Assembly (NCBI GenBank): GCA_016125375.1
Contig: WGLU01000007.1
Span: forward strand, 1 to 64,000
From: Pseudomonadota bacterium
GTDB taxonomy: Bacteria > Pseudomonadota > Alphaproteobacteria > UBA1280 > RI-95
DNA: 64,000 bases
Reading direction: 5' to 3'
Shown here: positions 40,143-50,487 of the stretch, in pieces
Layout: each line of letters starts with the position of its first letter
Numbering within the stretch: the first letter of the stretch is position 1
Notes under the pieces: generated by a model
What the model was told of the DNA's origin: nothing
Databases searched by the model: none
Seen by the model: only the letters and a program-made list of their open reading frames with translations
Program-made: the position numbers and the translations under genes

Positions 40143-41457
40143 AGACCGTATCGAAGGTCGAAAGGTGCGGGCTGACAAAGACCTGCAAGTCAAAGTGTTT
40201 GACCAGCTCATAATTGCGCACGTCAATAACCGCCAGCCCCCGGTAGGAGCTACCCACGGCAATGTAAGGCGTGCCTGGAATATCCGATACACCGCGGATG
40301 GTATCAATGCCGTATTTGAGCATATCCAGACCGAAGGCAGGGCCGTCTTTTGGCATGACGGCCAGCGTGTTGGTGTACAGGTACGTGGCAAACACCGTAC
40401 CCGTCATGGTGTTTGTGGCAACCGACTGCGAACGGTTTTGTTGTTTGCCGATGAAAATGCGCTCCACCTCACCGTTGAGCGGATTGATTTTCAGCGTCGG
40501 GAGAGGGATGGATATCCGTTTGCGGCGGATGGAATCCTCGTGGAAGGCAATATCGATGTCAGGGTGACCCAGAATAGCCCGCAGAACATCCAGCGCGCGT
40601 GCCCTGTCTTCCGGTGTCTTGAGGCGGATGTACTGGTTCAGCACGGCATAGACGTGGCCTTCCGGCCCAATGTCCATGTGGGTGAGAATCGCATTCACAT
40701 CCTGCACATAGTGGCGGACAGGCTTGAGCGTTGCCGCATCGTAAACGGTCAGCTTTGGCTCAACAATATTCATCTCCAGCGGGTTGCCCGGGTTGAACTC
40801 GGCGACCTCGCCATAGTGGGTGACCACCATTTCCTTGCGGCCGGGCAGCATGCGGATTTCGTGCGGGTGGATACCACCGCTATCGAGCTTGTCCAACAAC
40901 TTGAAGGTTTGCAGGTCGTAGATTTCCAACCTGCCTGTATCTTTAACGCTGCGTGCCTGTGCGTGGCGCACTGGCAGAATAAAAACGCCTTTTTCAGGCA
41001 AGGGCTGGCCGTGACCGCCGTAGACATACCCTTCGTCAGATACGAACTGGTGTTTGACTTTATGGTCCTCGTCCACGACCAGAGATACGGGGCCGTGGTG
41101 GGCAATACAGACAACTTCACCGTTCTTGGTAGGCAAGGCATGGTGCGCACCGTGCATGGGCAGCCACGTTTGCTTAATGGCGCCTGTTGCCATATCTACT
41201 TCAGACAGAACAGCGCCACCAAAACCTGTTTTAAGGCTGTTTTCCATTCCGATGGGGTGAAGGTCACCTGTTGCACCCAGCGCAAACAGGCGGCCTTTGA
41301 GGGTGTATTCCTTGGCTGCTGGTGCGGTTGCCGCACCGGATAGAGCCGTGCCTGCCTGCGTATGTTTGGTATCCAGAACGTCGGTCGCTTTGGCGGCCGC
41401 CGCGCCGGCCAGAGCACCCCCCAGGCCAATCAATATATCGCGGCGTGTTGTTGCCAT
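40141..41457 (-). CDS. DUF1513-like secreted beta-propeller protein, twin-arginine-like leader
   Basis: MATTRRDILIGLGGALAGAAAAKA; HGAHHALPTKNGEVVC...GHGQPLPEKGVFILPVRHAQ...GGIHPHEIRMLPG. Confidence 0.65.
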   Translation of the reverse strand: MATTRRDILIGLGGALAGAAAAKATDVLDTKHTQAGTALSGAATAPAAKEYTLKGRLFALGATGDLHPIGMENSLKTGFGGAVLSEVDMATGAIKQTWLPMHGAHHALPTKNGEVVCIAHHGPVSLVVDEDHKVKHQFVSDEGYVYGGHGQPLPEKGVFILPVRHAQARSVKDTGRLEIYDLQTFKLLDKLDSGGIHPHEIRMLPGRKEMVVTHYGEVAEFNPGNPLEMNIVEPKLTVYDAATLKPVRHYVQDVNAILTHMDIGPEGHVYAVLNQYIRLKTPEDRARALDVLRAILGHPDIDIAFHEDSIRRKRISIPLPTLKINPLNGEVERIFIGKQQNRSQSVATNTMTGTVFATYLYTNTLAVMPKDGPAFGLDMLKYGIDTIRGVSDIPGTPYIAVGSSYRGLAVIDVRNYELVKHFDLQVFVSPHLSTFDTV

Positions 41458-41589
41458 GGCTTTCCCCTTTTCATAACCTGCAAGTGGCTTTGCACCACGT
41501 ATTCTTATGGTTTTACTCGCCAGTAAAGGAGCTGACAAGCTGATCGAATCATGCATTCAGCATAGCACTTAGATGATTGGCGAAAAAGA

Positions 41590-42606
41590 TCATAGACCCT
41601 TATCCCGTGCCCTCAGGGATGCATTTAGCTCTGTAATCATCAGAAATACAAATAACAGATAGCCAATTAGGATGGCAGCAGGTACGGCATAGTTAAGGAT
41701 GCCTCTATCGATGGCAATGAGGCGCTGTTTGCAACTTAGAACCTCCACTTGTGCACCTATGGGGTAGCGTGGGAAGGAGCTATAACCATCAGTGACATGC
41801 ATCTGCGCGCCATTTGCCAAGATCAGTTCAGGCAAATAATAGGGATCTTTCAACCGTTTTCGGGGATTATCTGGGGATATGTATGTTTTTACATAACCAG
41901 TTACTTTGCCAGATACGCGTTCCTGCTCAGAGCTGTCGGGGCAAAAAGGAGCAGATGATTGCAGCAAAAAAAAGATTACAAAAACTGAAGCAAAGCAAAC
42001 TAACCAGAAGAACCTGAAAATACTCCGCCATTTGGGCGGGGCTCGCCCTTCTTTATCGTGGAAGGGCAGGCGTTTAAGTAAAGCCCTATGTAAGTTTGAT
42101 GCGAGACGGTTTGTTGATTGTTGGGCGCTTTTAGACTGCTCCATTGCTGGCTGGAAGGCGACGTATACATAAAGAACGGCACAGATAATTGGAATGATCA
42201 TTTCGTATCCATAAGAGAGCCACGTGGACATCAACAAACCTATAATGGTCAGGAAGAGGGTCATGATTGCTGCATGTGCACGGCTTGATTCTGTTACGGC
42301 GGTTACAGATTGGTTAGCCACTAAACGCAGAACAATTTCATCATCTGGCACACGGCGTCCAAAGTAAAACACCTCTTCGCGATGTTCTCTGCCGGCGTGT
42401 GAGTAACAGACAGATAGTAGGCTTTCTGTCTGCATTTTAGACCAATCAATACTACTTGGCCTTATGACGATGTAGTGCTTGCGATTGACGATTTTACCAA
42501 ATGCATAACTACCGTAGAGTGCCAGAAAATACCAATAGATATGTTCAATCGTCAGCTCCCCCCAGAAGGGCGGTAAGGCATTGGTCAGGATATCAAGTAC
42601 CTGCAT
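41590..42606 (-). CDS. Membrane protein, DUF3592-like (paralogue A)
   Basis: LPPFWGELTIEHIYWY...WLSYGYE...VTDGYSSFPRYPIGAQVEVLSC...DRGILNYAVP. Confidence 0.6.
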   Translation of the reverse strand: MQVLDILTNALPPFWGELTIEHIYWYFLALYGSYAFGKIVNRKHYIVIRPSSIDWSKMQTESLLSVCYSHAGREHREEVFYFGRRVPDDEIVLRLVANQSVTAVTESSRAHAAIMTLFLTIIGLLMSTWLSYGYEMIIPIICAVLYVYVAFQPAMEQSKSAQQSTNRLASNLHRALLKRLPFHDKEGRAPPKWRSIFRFFWLVCFASVFVIFFLLQSSAPFCPDSSEQERVSGKVTGYVKTYISPDNPRKRLKDPYYLPELILANGAQMHVTDGYSSFPRYPIGAQVEVLSCKQRLIAIDRGILNYAVPAAILIGYLLFVFLMITELNASLRARDKGL

Positions 42607-42614
42607 GGCAGCAC

Positions 42615-43601
42615 TTACCCGTTGCGGGGACGGTTGAAACTCAGGGGAATCAGCTCCCCAATGGCAATCAGCGCCAGCAGTGGGAAGGCAAACAGCCAGC
42701 CGAGGGGGAGCAGGTAGGTGAACAAGCCTCTGTCGATATAGGCAGGGGTGTTGCGGCCCTGACAGGTAATCAGGTTGACTTGCGTACCCGTCGGGTAGGC
42801 GCGGTAGAACTTGTCACCATCGGTTACCTGAATGGTCTGATGGTCCGGCAGGCGCACGACTGGCAGATAAGTATAATCAGAGAGGAAAAAAGTATTCCTG
42901 CCGGAACTATGTGTTCGTTTGACTGCGGTATAGTCTTCTATCACCCCGGTTAAAGGTTCCTCACGGTTGAACAGGCAAAAGTCCTGCACGGAATACCATG
43001 CACTGGCCAGCGAAATTGCAAGAACAGCAAGCAGGATGACGGACTGCGCTTTGAGGACGGTATCCCCAGCACGGCACAGCAGTGCATAGACGGCATTGTA
43101 GAAGCCGTTATGCCGCCAGTCAGGGGCTCTGGTTGGGAATGCGCGGGGTTTAACCGTCAGGCCCAGCAGGACCAAAAGCCCGGTACAAAATAGCAAAGGG
43201 GCCTCGTACCCGTACGACAGCCATGCAGCTGCCGAAAAAGCCAAGACAAGAAAGAAAAACTGGATATAACCTGCGCTGCGCCATTTGTTGTAGCCCGCAT
43301 GCGCCACCTTGCCGCTGATAATAGTCAGCCACAGGGGATAACCCTCAATCGGAGGAGCAAGGAAGACAATTTTCTGCTCCTGCAATTTACCATCCAGATG
43401 GAACGTGACTTTGATGGTCCAGTCGTTGGTTTGGTTGTCCCAGTCAACGGTTTCAGCAGGGAGGACGCTAATAGAACGCCGGTGGCCCAGCCAACTGCCA
43501 ACACGTATGGCAAAAAAGACGAGCACGATGTACGCCAGAACGTGCGCAACGGTCAACTCCCCCCAATATGGAGGGAGCTGACTCAGGAAGATATCCAGCA
43601 C
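42615..43601 (-). CDS. Membrane protein, DUF3592-like (paralogue B)
   Basis: LPPYWGELTVAHVLAY...WLSYGYE...VTDGDKFYRAYPTGTQVNLITC...DRGLFTYLLP. Confidence 0.6.
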   Translation of the reverse strand: MLDIFLSQLPPYWGELTVAHVLAYIVLVFFAIRVGSWLGHRRSISVLPAETVDWDNQTNDWTIKVTFHLDGKLQEQKIVFLAPPIEGYPLWLTIISGKVAHAGYNKWRSAGYIQFFFLVLAFSAAAWLSYGYEAPLLFCTGLLVLLGLTVKPRAFPTRAPDWRHNGFYNAVYALLCRAGDTVLKAQSVILLAVLAISLASAWYSVQDFCLFNREEPLTGVIEDYTAVKRTHSSGRNTFFLSDYTYLPVVRLPDHQTIQVTDGDKFYRAYPTGTQVNLITCQGRNTPAYIDRGLFTYLLPLGWLFAFPLLALIAIGELIPLSFNRPRNG

Positions 43602-43608
43602 GGAGCTG

Positions 43609-45468
43609 TTATTCCTTCACGTAGGTACCGGGAGCCGGGCACAGTGGTGGATGTTTGGCATCGCCGAGTTTCTTCGGCGCAGCGACTTCCTCGCCAGAGA
43701 GCTTCTTGACCCATTCTTTCCAATCCGGCCACCAGCTGCCTTCGGTCTGCTTCTGACCTGCCAGCCATTTTTCGCTGTCGTCGGTGTTCACGTCACCGGC
43801 CCAGAAGTAACCACGCGGGTTGCTTGCAGGGTTGGCAACGCCAGCTACGTGGCCAGAGTTACCCAGAATGAACCGCACCTTGGACTTGAGCTTGTTCATG
43901 GGAGCGTAGCAGCTCTTCCACGGGGTAATGTGGTCGGACTTGGCGCTCACCATGTAGATGGGTTGGTCGATGAGGCTGATGTCGATTTTCTCGCCCAGCA
44001 GGGAGAGTTTGTCCTTCTTCACCAGATTGTTCTGCAGGTACATGTTGCGCAGGTAGTAGCTGTGCATGGCGCAGGGCATGCGGGTGTTGTCGTCGTTCCA
44101 GTAGAGCAGATCGAACGGGAACGGATCCTGACCCAACAGATAGTTGTTGACGACGAACGACCAGATGAGGTCGTTGGAGCGCAACATGCTGAAGGTTGCA
44201 GCCATTTCGGAACCATCCAGATAGCCGCGGTCGTTCATGCGTTTTTCCAGATCGGTCACTTGCTCTTCGTCGATGAAGATGCCCAGCTCGCCGGCTTCGG
44301 TAAAGTCCATCAGCGTGGTGAAGAAGGTTGCGGAGTTAACGCGCTTGTCCTTTTTCTTGGCCATGTAGGCCAAAGTGGCGGAGAGCAACGTACCGCCGAT
44401 GCAGTAGCCGATCATGTTCAGGTCTTTTTGGCCTGTGATGGCCAGCACCTGCTCGATGGCTTCCAGAATGCCTTCCTTCATGTAGGTGTCAAAGCCGACG
44501 TCCTTGTAGGACGAGTCCGGGTTCTTCCAGCTGATGATGAAAGTTTGCAGGCCGCAGTCTTCCACGCAGTAACGCACGAAGGAGTTCTCCGGGCGCATGT
44601 CCAGAATGTAGTACTTGTTGATCCACGGCGGCGAAATCAGCAGTGGGCGGGCATGGACTTTAGGTGTTTTGGGTGTGTATTGAATAATTTCGATCAGGCG
44701 GTTGCGGAATACGACCTCACCCTCGGTCACAGCAATGTTTTTGCCGATTTCAAAGGCGTCACGGTCGGTCATGCTGATACGCAGTTGGCCTTTGCCGCGC
44801 TCCAGATCGTGCAGCAGGTTTTGCAGACCCTGAACCAGGTTCTTGCCACCTGTTTCCATAGTTTTGCGCAGAACTTCGGGGTTGGTGAAGGGCGAGTTGG
44901 TGGGTGCTGCCGCATCAATAAACTGGCGGACGTAAAAATCTACCTTTTCGCGGGTTTTGGGGTCCAGACCTTCTACGCTGCGCACGTTATCCAGCATCCA
45001 GTTGGCGGTAAGCAGGTAGGATTGCTTCATGAAGTCGAACACCATGTTCTGGGTCCAGTCCTCATGGTTAAAGCGGCGGTCGCCTTTTTCCGGGGTCGCA
45101 ACAGGTGTGGGGGTTTTGCCCATCATACGTTCGGCGACATTTGCCCACAGCGCCAGTTGTTTCTGGTACCAGTCCAGCTGCATTTGTACGATTTTTTCCG
45201 GGTTGGCCATCATTTTTTCGTTCAAAGCCATGAACGCTTTGACCACGCTGTTCATGCTGCCCATGCCCAGGCCAACTTCGCCATGCTTCTCCATGAAATG
45301 CTTCATGATTTTGGCGCTTTCCTCGCCAATGTGGGCCATGTTCAGGCTTTGTAGGCCCTTGGTGGCAAACTCGTGCATCAGCTTGGCTTGTTGCTCGGCA
45401 ATGTCGGTCATATGCACGGCATGCGGGCTGGTCGAAGAAGCTTTTTTCTTTTCGGTAGCGGGGGCCAT
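43609..45468 (-). CDS. phaC: Class I poly(3-hydroxyalkanoate) synthase
   Basis: PPWINKYYILDM...IGYCIGGTL (lipase-box-like Cys)...HIAPWKS-like SDHITPWKS...GNSGHVAGVANP. Confidence 0.95.
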   Translation of the reverse strand: MAPATEKKKASSTSPHAVHMTDIAEQQAKLMHEFATKGLQSLNMAHIGEESAKIMKHFMEKHGEVGLGMGSMNSVVKAFMALNEKMMANPEKIVQMQLDWYQKQLALWANVAERMMGKTPTPVATPEKGDRRFNHEDWTQNMVFDFMKQSYLLTANWMLDNVRSVEGLDPKTREKVDFYVRQFIDAAAPTNSPFTNPEVLRKTMETGGKNLVQGLQNLLHDLERGKGQLRISMTDRDAFEIGKNIAVTEGEVVFRNRLIEIIQYTPKTPKVHARPLLISPPWINKYYILDMRPENSFVRYCVEDCGLQTFIISWKNPDSSYKDVGFDTYMKEGILEAIEQVLAITGQKDLNMIGYCIGGTLLSATLAYMAKKKDKRVNSATFFTTLMDFTEAGELGIFIDEEQVTDLEKRMNDRGYLDGSEMAATFSMLRSNDLIWSFVVNNYLLGQDPFPFDLLYWNDDNTRMPCAMHSYYLRNMYLQNNLVKKDKLSLLGEKIDISLIDQPIYMVSAKSDHITPWKSCYAPMNKLKSKVRFILGNSGHVAGVANPASNPRGYFWAGDVNTDDSEKWLAGQKQTEGSWWPDWKEWVKKLSGEEVAAPKKLGDAKHPPLCPAPGTYVKE

Positions 45469-45652
45469 GTGGGTGTTCCTTGTGGCTTGGTTGCACATAA
45501 AAAAGTCAACGCGGCCAGTATACGCCATCTTTTGTGCAGAGCAAAATAAACAGCGCACTTTTATTGCGGGGATGACGGCCATGCCTTTTATGGGTACAAT
45601 ACTCGCCGAACATGCAAGAACGCATAAAAAGAGACGCGGGGATACCAAACAC

Positions 45653-46534
45653 ATGACACAGCTTTTTCTGCGCGCCGGACTGACAGCCGTTGCCGTAGCC
45701 GTGCTTGCTGCCTGTAGCGCAGGAGCAGGTGCGCCGATGCTCTCGTCCGTGCCGGAGACGATGCCCAGCCTTGATAACGACCGCGCTCAAATGGAGACCG
45801 ATATTCAGCAAAGCCGCGTGCAGGTTCTGAAAGAGCGTATGGCCGCTCTTAAGGATGAAAAAGCTGCCGAGGCCGAACAGGCCGTCCGTGATGTCACCAT
45901 CAACGATGCGCCCGACGGCCCGACCAAGGTGAATGTGCCTGTTCAACCGGATGTGCAAGTGAGCGCGCAGGTGGATAATCCCGCCGACAAGGTGAAGAAC
46001 GTTCTGGCGCAGACATCCGGCCACGCTGCCTCCGCCTTCGCTGGTATGAAAGAACTGGCTGCAACGGAAGAAATGCCTATCCCCGCCGCAGGTGATAACG
46101 AAGCTGAGGTTGCCGAAGCACCTCGCCCCGCTCCGGCCTCCAGCCCCGAAGAGGTTAAACGTAAACTGGCCGACGTGTTTGTTTCCCGCGATACATACAG
46201 TCACTATTTGGGCGCAATCATGTTCGCAAACGGGCAAAAGGAGCTGACCCAGAAGCAGATGGGCGAGCTGTCCACTATGGTGGAGCGCCTGCTTAAAAAG
46301 AACGCCAAAGGTACCTACGTTGTACAAGGCTTCTCCTCGTTCGATAAAAACCGCACCACCCAGTCCGACTTTGCCAACCTTAAGCTCTCGCTCAAGCGGG
46401 CCGAGGTTGTGCGTGACGCGCTGGTGTTCATGGGTGTCAACCGGGAGAATATCCATCTGGAAGCTCACGGTATCGACAACCCGTACAATCTGGAACAGCC
46501 GAACCGTCGTGCGCTGGTCTGGTTCCAGCAGTAA
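45653..46534 (+). CDS. OmpA-family lipoprotein
   Basis: Lipobox AVLAAC; C-terminal DFANLKLSLKRAEVVRDALVFMGVNRENIHLEAHGIDNP. Confidence 0.8.
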   Translation: MTQLFLRAGLTAVAVAVLAACSAGAGAPMLSSVPETMPSLDNDRAQMETDIQQSRVQVLKERMAALKDEKAAEAEQAVRDVTINDAPDGPTKVNVPVQPDVQVSAQVDNPADKVKNVLAQTSGHAASAFAGMKELAATEEMPIPAAGDNEAEVAEAPRPAPASSPEEVKRKLADVFVSRDTYSHYLGAIMFANGQKELTQKQMGELSTMVERLLKKNAKGTYVVQGFSSFDKNRTTQSDFANLKLSLKRAEVVRDALVFMGVNRENIHLEAHGIDNPYNLEQPNRRALVWFQQ

Positions 46535-46554
46535 CGCCTCTTAAGGAGCTTCCC

Positions 46555-47547
46555 ATGACCGTCCATTCCCTCAACACCGAAAGCCTCGGTGCCCGTAAGC
46601 CTGCCAACATCAGTCGGTCCATGTCGCTGGAGTTTGTTCGTGTGACCGAGGCAGCTGCACTTGCCGCCAGCCGCTGGATGGGTAAGGGGGACAAGAATGC
46701 AGCCGATCAGGCAGCGGTAGATGCCATGCGCCGCGCGCTGGCGGATATTGATATGGATGGCACAATCGTTATCGGCGAAGGGGAGATTGACGAAGCCCCT
46801 ATGCTCTACATCGGCGAGAAGCTGGGTCGCGGCGGACAGAAACTCGACTTGGCCGTCGATCCTCTGGAAGGCACCACTATTACCGCCAAAGGCGGCGACA
46901 ATGCGCTGGCCGTGATTGCCGCGGCTGAAGACGGCAAGTTCCTCCACGCGCCCGATACGTATATGGACAAACTTGCTGTCGGTCCAGCGTTTGATATTTC
47001 TGCTTTCTCGCTGGATATGACGCCTGCGCAGATTGTTCAACTGGCCGCCCGTCAAAAAGGCATCGGCGTGGATGAACTGGTTGTCTGTATGCTCGATAAA
47101 CCCCGCCAGCAGGAGCTGATTGATGCCGTCCGTGCCGCGGGTGCGCGTCTGCGCCTGATTCCGGATGGGGATGTGTCCGGTGCCATTGCCTGCGCGGTGG
47201 AAGATACGGGCGTGGATATCCTCCTCGGCCGCGGCGGCGGGCCGGAAGGGGTACTGGCCGCGGCTGCCCTGCGCTGCCTGGGTGGCGGTATGCTGGGTCG
47301 CCTGTACTTCCGTAATGATGACGAGCGCGCCCGCGCCAGAACAATGGGCATTACTGACCTGAATAAAACCTACACCACCGAGGAGCTGGCAGGTGGCGAG
47401 GTAATTTTTGCCGCAACAGGCGTGACCAACGGCGCCATGCTCAAAGGTGTACGTAAACTCCACACCGGCGAGTACGAAACCGAGAGCGTGGTCATGCGTT
47501 CCAAAACCCGCACCGTCCGCTGGGTGCGGACGCGACATGCATTCTAG
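46555..47547 (+). CDS. glpX: Class II fructose-1,6-bisphosphatase, GlpX type (copy 1)
   Basis: LEFVRVTEAAALAASRWMGKGDKNAADQAAVDAMR...VIGEGEIDEAPMLYIGE...DPLEGT. Confidence 0.95.
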   Translation: MTVHSLNTESLGARKPANISRSMSLEFVRVTEAAALAASRWMGKGDKNAADQAAVDAMRRALADIDMDGTIVIGEGEIDEAPMLYIGEKLGRGGQKLDLAVDPLEGTTITAKGGDNALAVIAAAEDGKFLHAPDTYMDKLAVGPAFDISAFSLDMTPAQIVQLAARQKGIGVDELVVCMLDKPRQQELIDAVRAAGARLRLIPDGDVSGAIACAVEDTGVDILLGRGGGPEGVLAAAALRCLGGGMLGRLYFRNDDERARARTMGITDLNKTYTTEELAGGEVIFAATGVTNGAMLKGVRKLHTGEYETESVVMRSKTRTVRWVRTRHAF

Positions 47548-47564
47548 TTCTGCATAGCCAATAA

Positions 47565-47590
47565 AAAGCCGCCCTTTCGGGCGGCTTTCG
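47565..47590. terminator. Bidirectional-type terminator
   Basis: AAAGCCGCCCTTTCGGGCGGCTTT between convergent genes. Confidence 0.7.
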
Positions 47591-47842
47591 TTATTTGGTC
47601 TGTTTGCCTTTCCAGGCTTTGTAGGCATCGCGCATGCAGTTACCGCAGGGGCGGTAGCCGTGGGCCTCGGCCTCCTGAACAGAGGCAAAGAACACGCGGT
47701 TGCTGCGCTTCATTCGCTTACCGCCTTTGCAGGTCAGTGTGCCGTAAATCTTGTAGCCGCAGTGGCCGCCCACCAGTGCGGGCGTCCGGCGGATGAGGCG
47801 GAACACATCCGCATCCGTCAGGTCACGATGGTGGTGTATCAA
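47591..47842 (-). CDS. Ada-type metal-binding domain protein
   Basis: KIYGTLTCKGGKRMKRSNRVFFASVQEAEAHGYRPCGNCMRDAYKAWK. Confidence 0.8.
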   Translation of the reverse strand: MIHHHRDLTDADVFRLIRRTPALVGGHCGYKIYGTLTCKGGKRMKRSNRVFFASVQEAEAHGYRPCGNCMRDAYKAWKGKQTK

Positions 47843-48133
47843 GGTGGGTAACCTCTAGGGCTAGGGGTGCAAACGGGAGGGAGTTACAACATCTATAAAT
47901 CCCTACCATGGTTGATTTTTTAGCACAAGATTTATTGTATACACCTCTTGCAAAGCGGGAACGGAAGAGGTATGTTTGAGCCACGTTTCTGCGTTAGGTG
48001 CATCTCTTCACCGTTTCCACGCAGGCGTTCTGCGCTCTAAAATCCGAGAGTTTCTCACTTTTATCCTTTTCGTTTTCCCGCCGGAAATCCCGATTTTTTC
48101 GGGTTCTTCGGCATGCCACAAGGAAACCTCCCC

Positions 48134-49063
48134 ATGTCGACCAACGACGTCAAAGTCCACGTGCTGGACATGCGCTCGCCCGACTTCATCCCGAACTTCA
48201 TCGCGGCCTGCCGCCGCCCGGGTGCGGTGCTGCTGACCAACCACGGCATCCCGCAGGAAGTCATCGACGCCGCCTACGCCGAGTGGATGCCCGAGAAGGG
48301 CGGCTTCTTCGCCCTCCCGGACGAGGTCAAGAAGCAGTTCCTCTACAGCGACCTCAGCCCCAAGGTGAACGACCCCGAATCCGGCTTTTACCCCTTCAAG
48401 TCGGAGAAGGGCAGCGAGCACAAGGACGGCAACAAGGGCTCGGTCAACCTGAACGAGTACTACCACATCAAGACCGGCATCGCGGGCTCGTACCCCACCA
48501 CGGGTGCCTTCACCGCGACCAAGCTGCTGGCCGAGCTGAACTACCAGCTCGTCGCCAAGCTGCTGACCCTGCTCGACGCCTACGGCCCGTCCAAGGACGA
48601 CGCGCCGTTCTTCGGCAAGCTGGTCGAGAGCCTCAGCGCCGACAAGTGGTCCACGTTCCGCATCCTGCACTATCCGCCGCTTCCGATGCCGGAAGACGGC
48701 AGCGACGAGGAGCAGGAGCTGATCAAGGTCCACAAGGACAAGGGCTGCGTCACCACGGTCATCAGCCCGTCGGCCTCGGGCCTCGCGGTCGAGGATCCGG
48801 AAAATCCGGACGCCCCGTACATGCGCGCCCCGCACGTTGCCGGCAGCATCCTCTTCCAGATCGGCGAAGGTCTGGAGCTGATGTCGAAAGGCTTCTACAA
48901 GGCTGGTCGTCACACCGTGATGGGCCGTCCGAGCAAGCTGCAGGGTCACCGCACCAGCATGGCCCGTTTCTGGCACTTCACGCCGGAGACCCGGCTCAAC
49001 GCCGACATGACCAACGGCGACATGATGCGCAAGTACTGGGAGAAGAAGGACCTCAAGGTCTGA
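48134..49063 (+). CDS. 2-oxoglutarate/Fe(II) oxygenase, isopenicillin-N-synthase-like
   Basis: GAVLLTNHGIPQEVIDAAYAEW...FALPDEVKKQF...LHYPPLP...GHRTSMARFWH. Confidence 0.8.
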   Translation: MSTNDVKVHVLDMRSPDFIPNFIAACRRPGAVLLTNHGIPQEVIDAAYAEWMPEKGGFFALPDEVKKQFLYSDLSPKVNDPESGFYPFKSEKGSEHKDGNKGSVNLNEYYHIKTGIAGSYPTTGAFTATKLLAELNYQLVAKLLTLLDAYGPSKDDAPFFGKLVESLSADKWSTFRILHYPPLPMPEDGSDEEQELIKVHKDKGCVTTVISPSASGLAVEDPENPDAPYMRAPHVAGSILFQIGEGLELMSKGFYKAGRHTVMGRPSKLQGHRTSMARFWHFTPETRLNADMTNGDMMRKYWEKKDLKV

Positions 49064-49084
49064 TCCCACAGCGCCAAGCGATCG

Positions 49085-49116
49085 AAAGCCACCCTTCGGG
49101 GTGGCTTTCTTTTTTG
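49085..49116 (+). terminator. Rho-independent terminator
   Basis: GAAAGCCACCCTTCGGGGTGGCTTTCTTTTTT. Confidence 0.75.
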
Positions 49117-50376
49117 TTATTTGGCCCCGGGTACGCCCGTAACCTGTTCCCGCTCAACCTGCTTTTGGTAGGCCGGTATCATGTTTTCCCATGTCTCGGC
49201 CATTTTGGGATTGTCTTTTTTATACAGTTCGCTGAGTCGTTTGCACAGGATGAGCATCTCCTGCGGTTTGATCCGCTTATAGTTCTCGGACACACGTTTA
49301 TGGGTAATCTCGCGCCAGCGTTTAAATTTCTCCGGATCGTCGCGGCTGAAAGCAATGGCCAGATGGAGCGCTGCAAAAGGATTCTTGAAGTCCTCCCACT
49401 CCTTGGTCAGCTGCTCCTCTTGCGCTTTGTACATGTTGCGCTCGTCCAGTGCCTGCTGCTCGGCAACCAGAGCAACCACATAGTCGCGCCATTGTTTGGC
49501 GGCTGCAGGGTTATCTGCCTCGTAGGCATTACTCAGGGCACGGGCATCTTCGGCTATTAAACCTGGTGCGGTTTTAATGCGCTCCGCCCAGTCGGCACGA
49601 ATAACTTCGGATGCTTTTCTTCGCCAGTCGTTGTATCGGGTTGTGTTGCCGTGCTTTTTATAAAGCTCCGCGAGATTGAGCGCGCTGGTGACATTCTTTT
49701 TCGTATCCCACTCTTTCATGGCGGCATCAATTTCACCCGCACGTCTGTTCTGGGTAAAGCGGCGGTCCCAGTCGAAAGCGAGGGTATCCTGACCGATTTC
49801 CTTATAGGTGCCGGCAATCATGACAGACATTTTTTCTGTCCGGTAAAAGTTCACCTGTACGTCTTCACCGTTGATGACCTTGTCTTCTGCCACAATCAAC
49901 CAATTAAGAGCACGTTGTTCCTCGCGTTTCTGGTGGAAGCCGACAGCCAGCCGGTAGAGTATCTCGCCGGTTATGGGTGTGTTGTCGGGTGTTTTGTGCA
50001 GATAGCGGTTGGCCCATTCTTCCGCGTCTTCCATGGCACCTGCGCTGGTAAAGCGCGTGACAAGAAAACGGTACGGTTCTTCAAGCGTTGAGATGCTGAC
50101 ATTCTGGTCGAACTTTTCTGCCAGTGCGCGGAGGTTTCTGAGGCGTTCTTCCGGCAGAATAGCTGGGTTATCACTGTAGTCACCGGGGCGCGGGGGTAGT
50201 GGGCCTGCCGCATCCAGCATTGTTTGCCATGTAGCCATAAGAGCTTGCGTGTCCGGGCTTGTAGGTGCCGTATCCGTTGTAGATGCTTCTACGGAGGCAG
50301 GGGCAGAGGTCTGCGCCGCGACACTGGCAGGCGCATTCAAGGCAAAAGCGAATAAGGCATAAAAAACTAGTTTCAT
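49117..50376 (-). CDS. Secreted helical-repeat-like protein, unknown function
   Basis: Signal peptide MKLVFYALFAFALNAPASVAAQ; alpha-helical, TPR/Sel1-like appearance. Confidence 0.6.
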   Translation of the reverse strand: MKLVFYALFAFALNAPASVAAQTSAPASVEASTTDTAPTSPDTQALMATWQTMLDAAGPLPPRPGDYSDNPAILPEERLRNLRALAEKFDQNVSISTLEEPYRFLVTRFTSAGAMEDAEEWANRYLHKTPDNTPITGEILYRLAVGFHQKREEQRALNWLIVAEDKVINGEDVQVNFYRTEKMSVMIAGTYKEIGQDTLAFDWDRRFTQNRRAGEIDAAMKEWDTKKNVTSALNLAELYKKHGNTTRYNDWRRKASEVIRADWAERIKTAPGLIAEDARALSNAYEADNPAAAKQWRDYVVALVAEQQALDERNMYKAQEEQLTKEWEDFKNPFAALHLAIAFSRDDPEKFKRWREITHKRVSENYKRIKPQEMLILCKRLSELYKKDNPKMAETWENMIPAYQKQVEREQVTGVPGAK

Positions 50377-50487
50377 CAGCAAGCCTGTTTTTCTTCTGGT
50401 TCTTTATGTGCGGCTGCACAAGCGCGGCTGTTGTTTTTATTCCAAATAGGCTACACTCCCTGCGTATTTTGACAAGGAGAGAAGCAA

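Noticed and set aside
43651-45354. 567-aa plus-strand ORF
   Set aside because: Antisense to phaC, a well-supported gene.
47998-49560. 520-aa plus-strand ORF
   Set aside because: Out-of-frame reading of the 2OG oxygenase gene (Arg/Gln/Pro low complexity) running into the antisense of the next gene.
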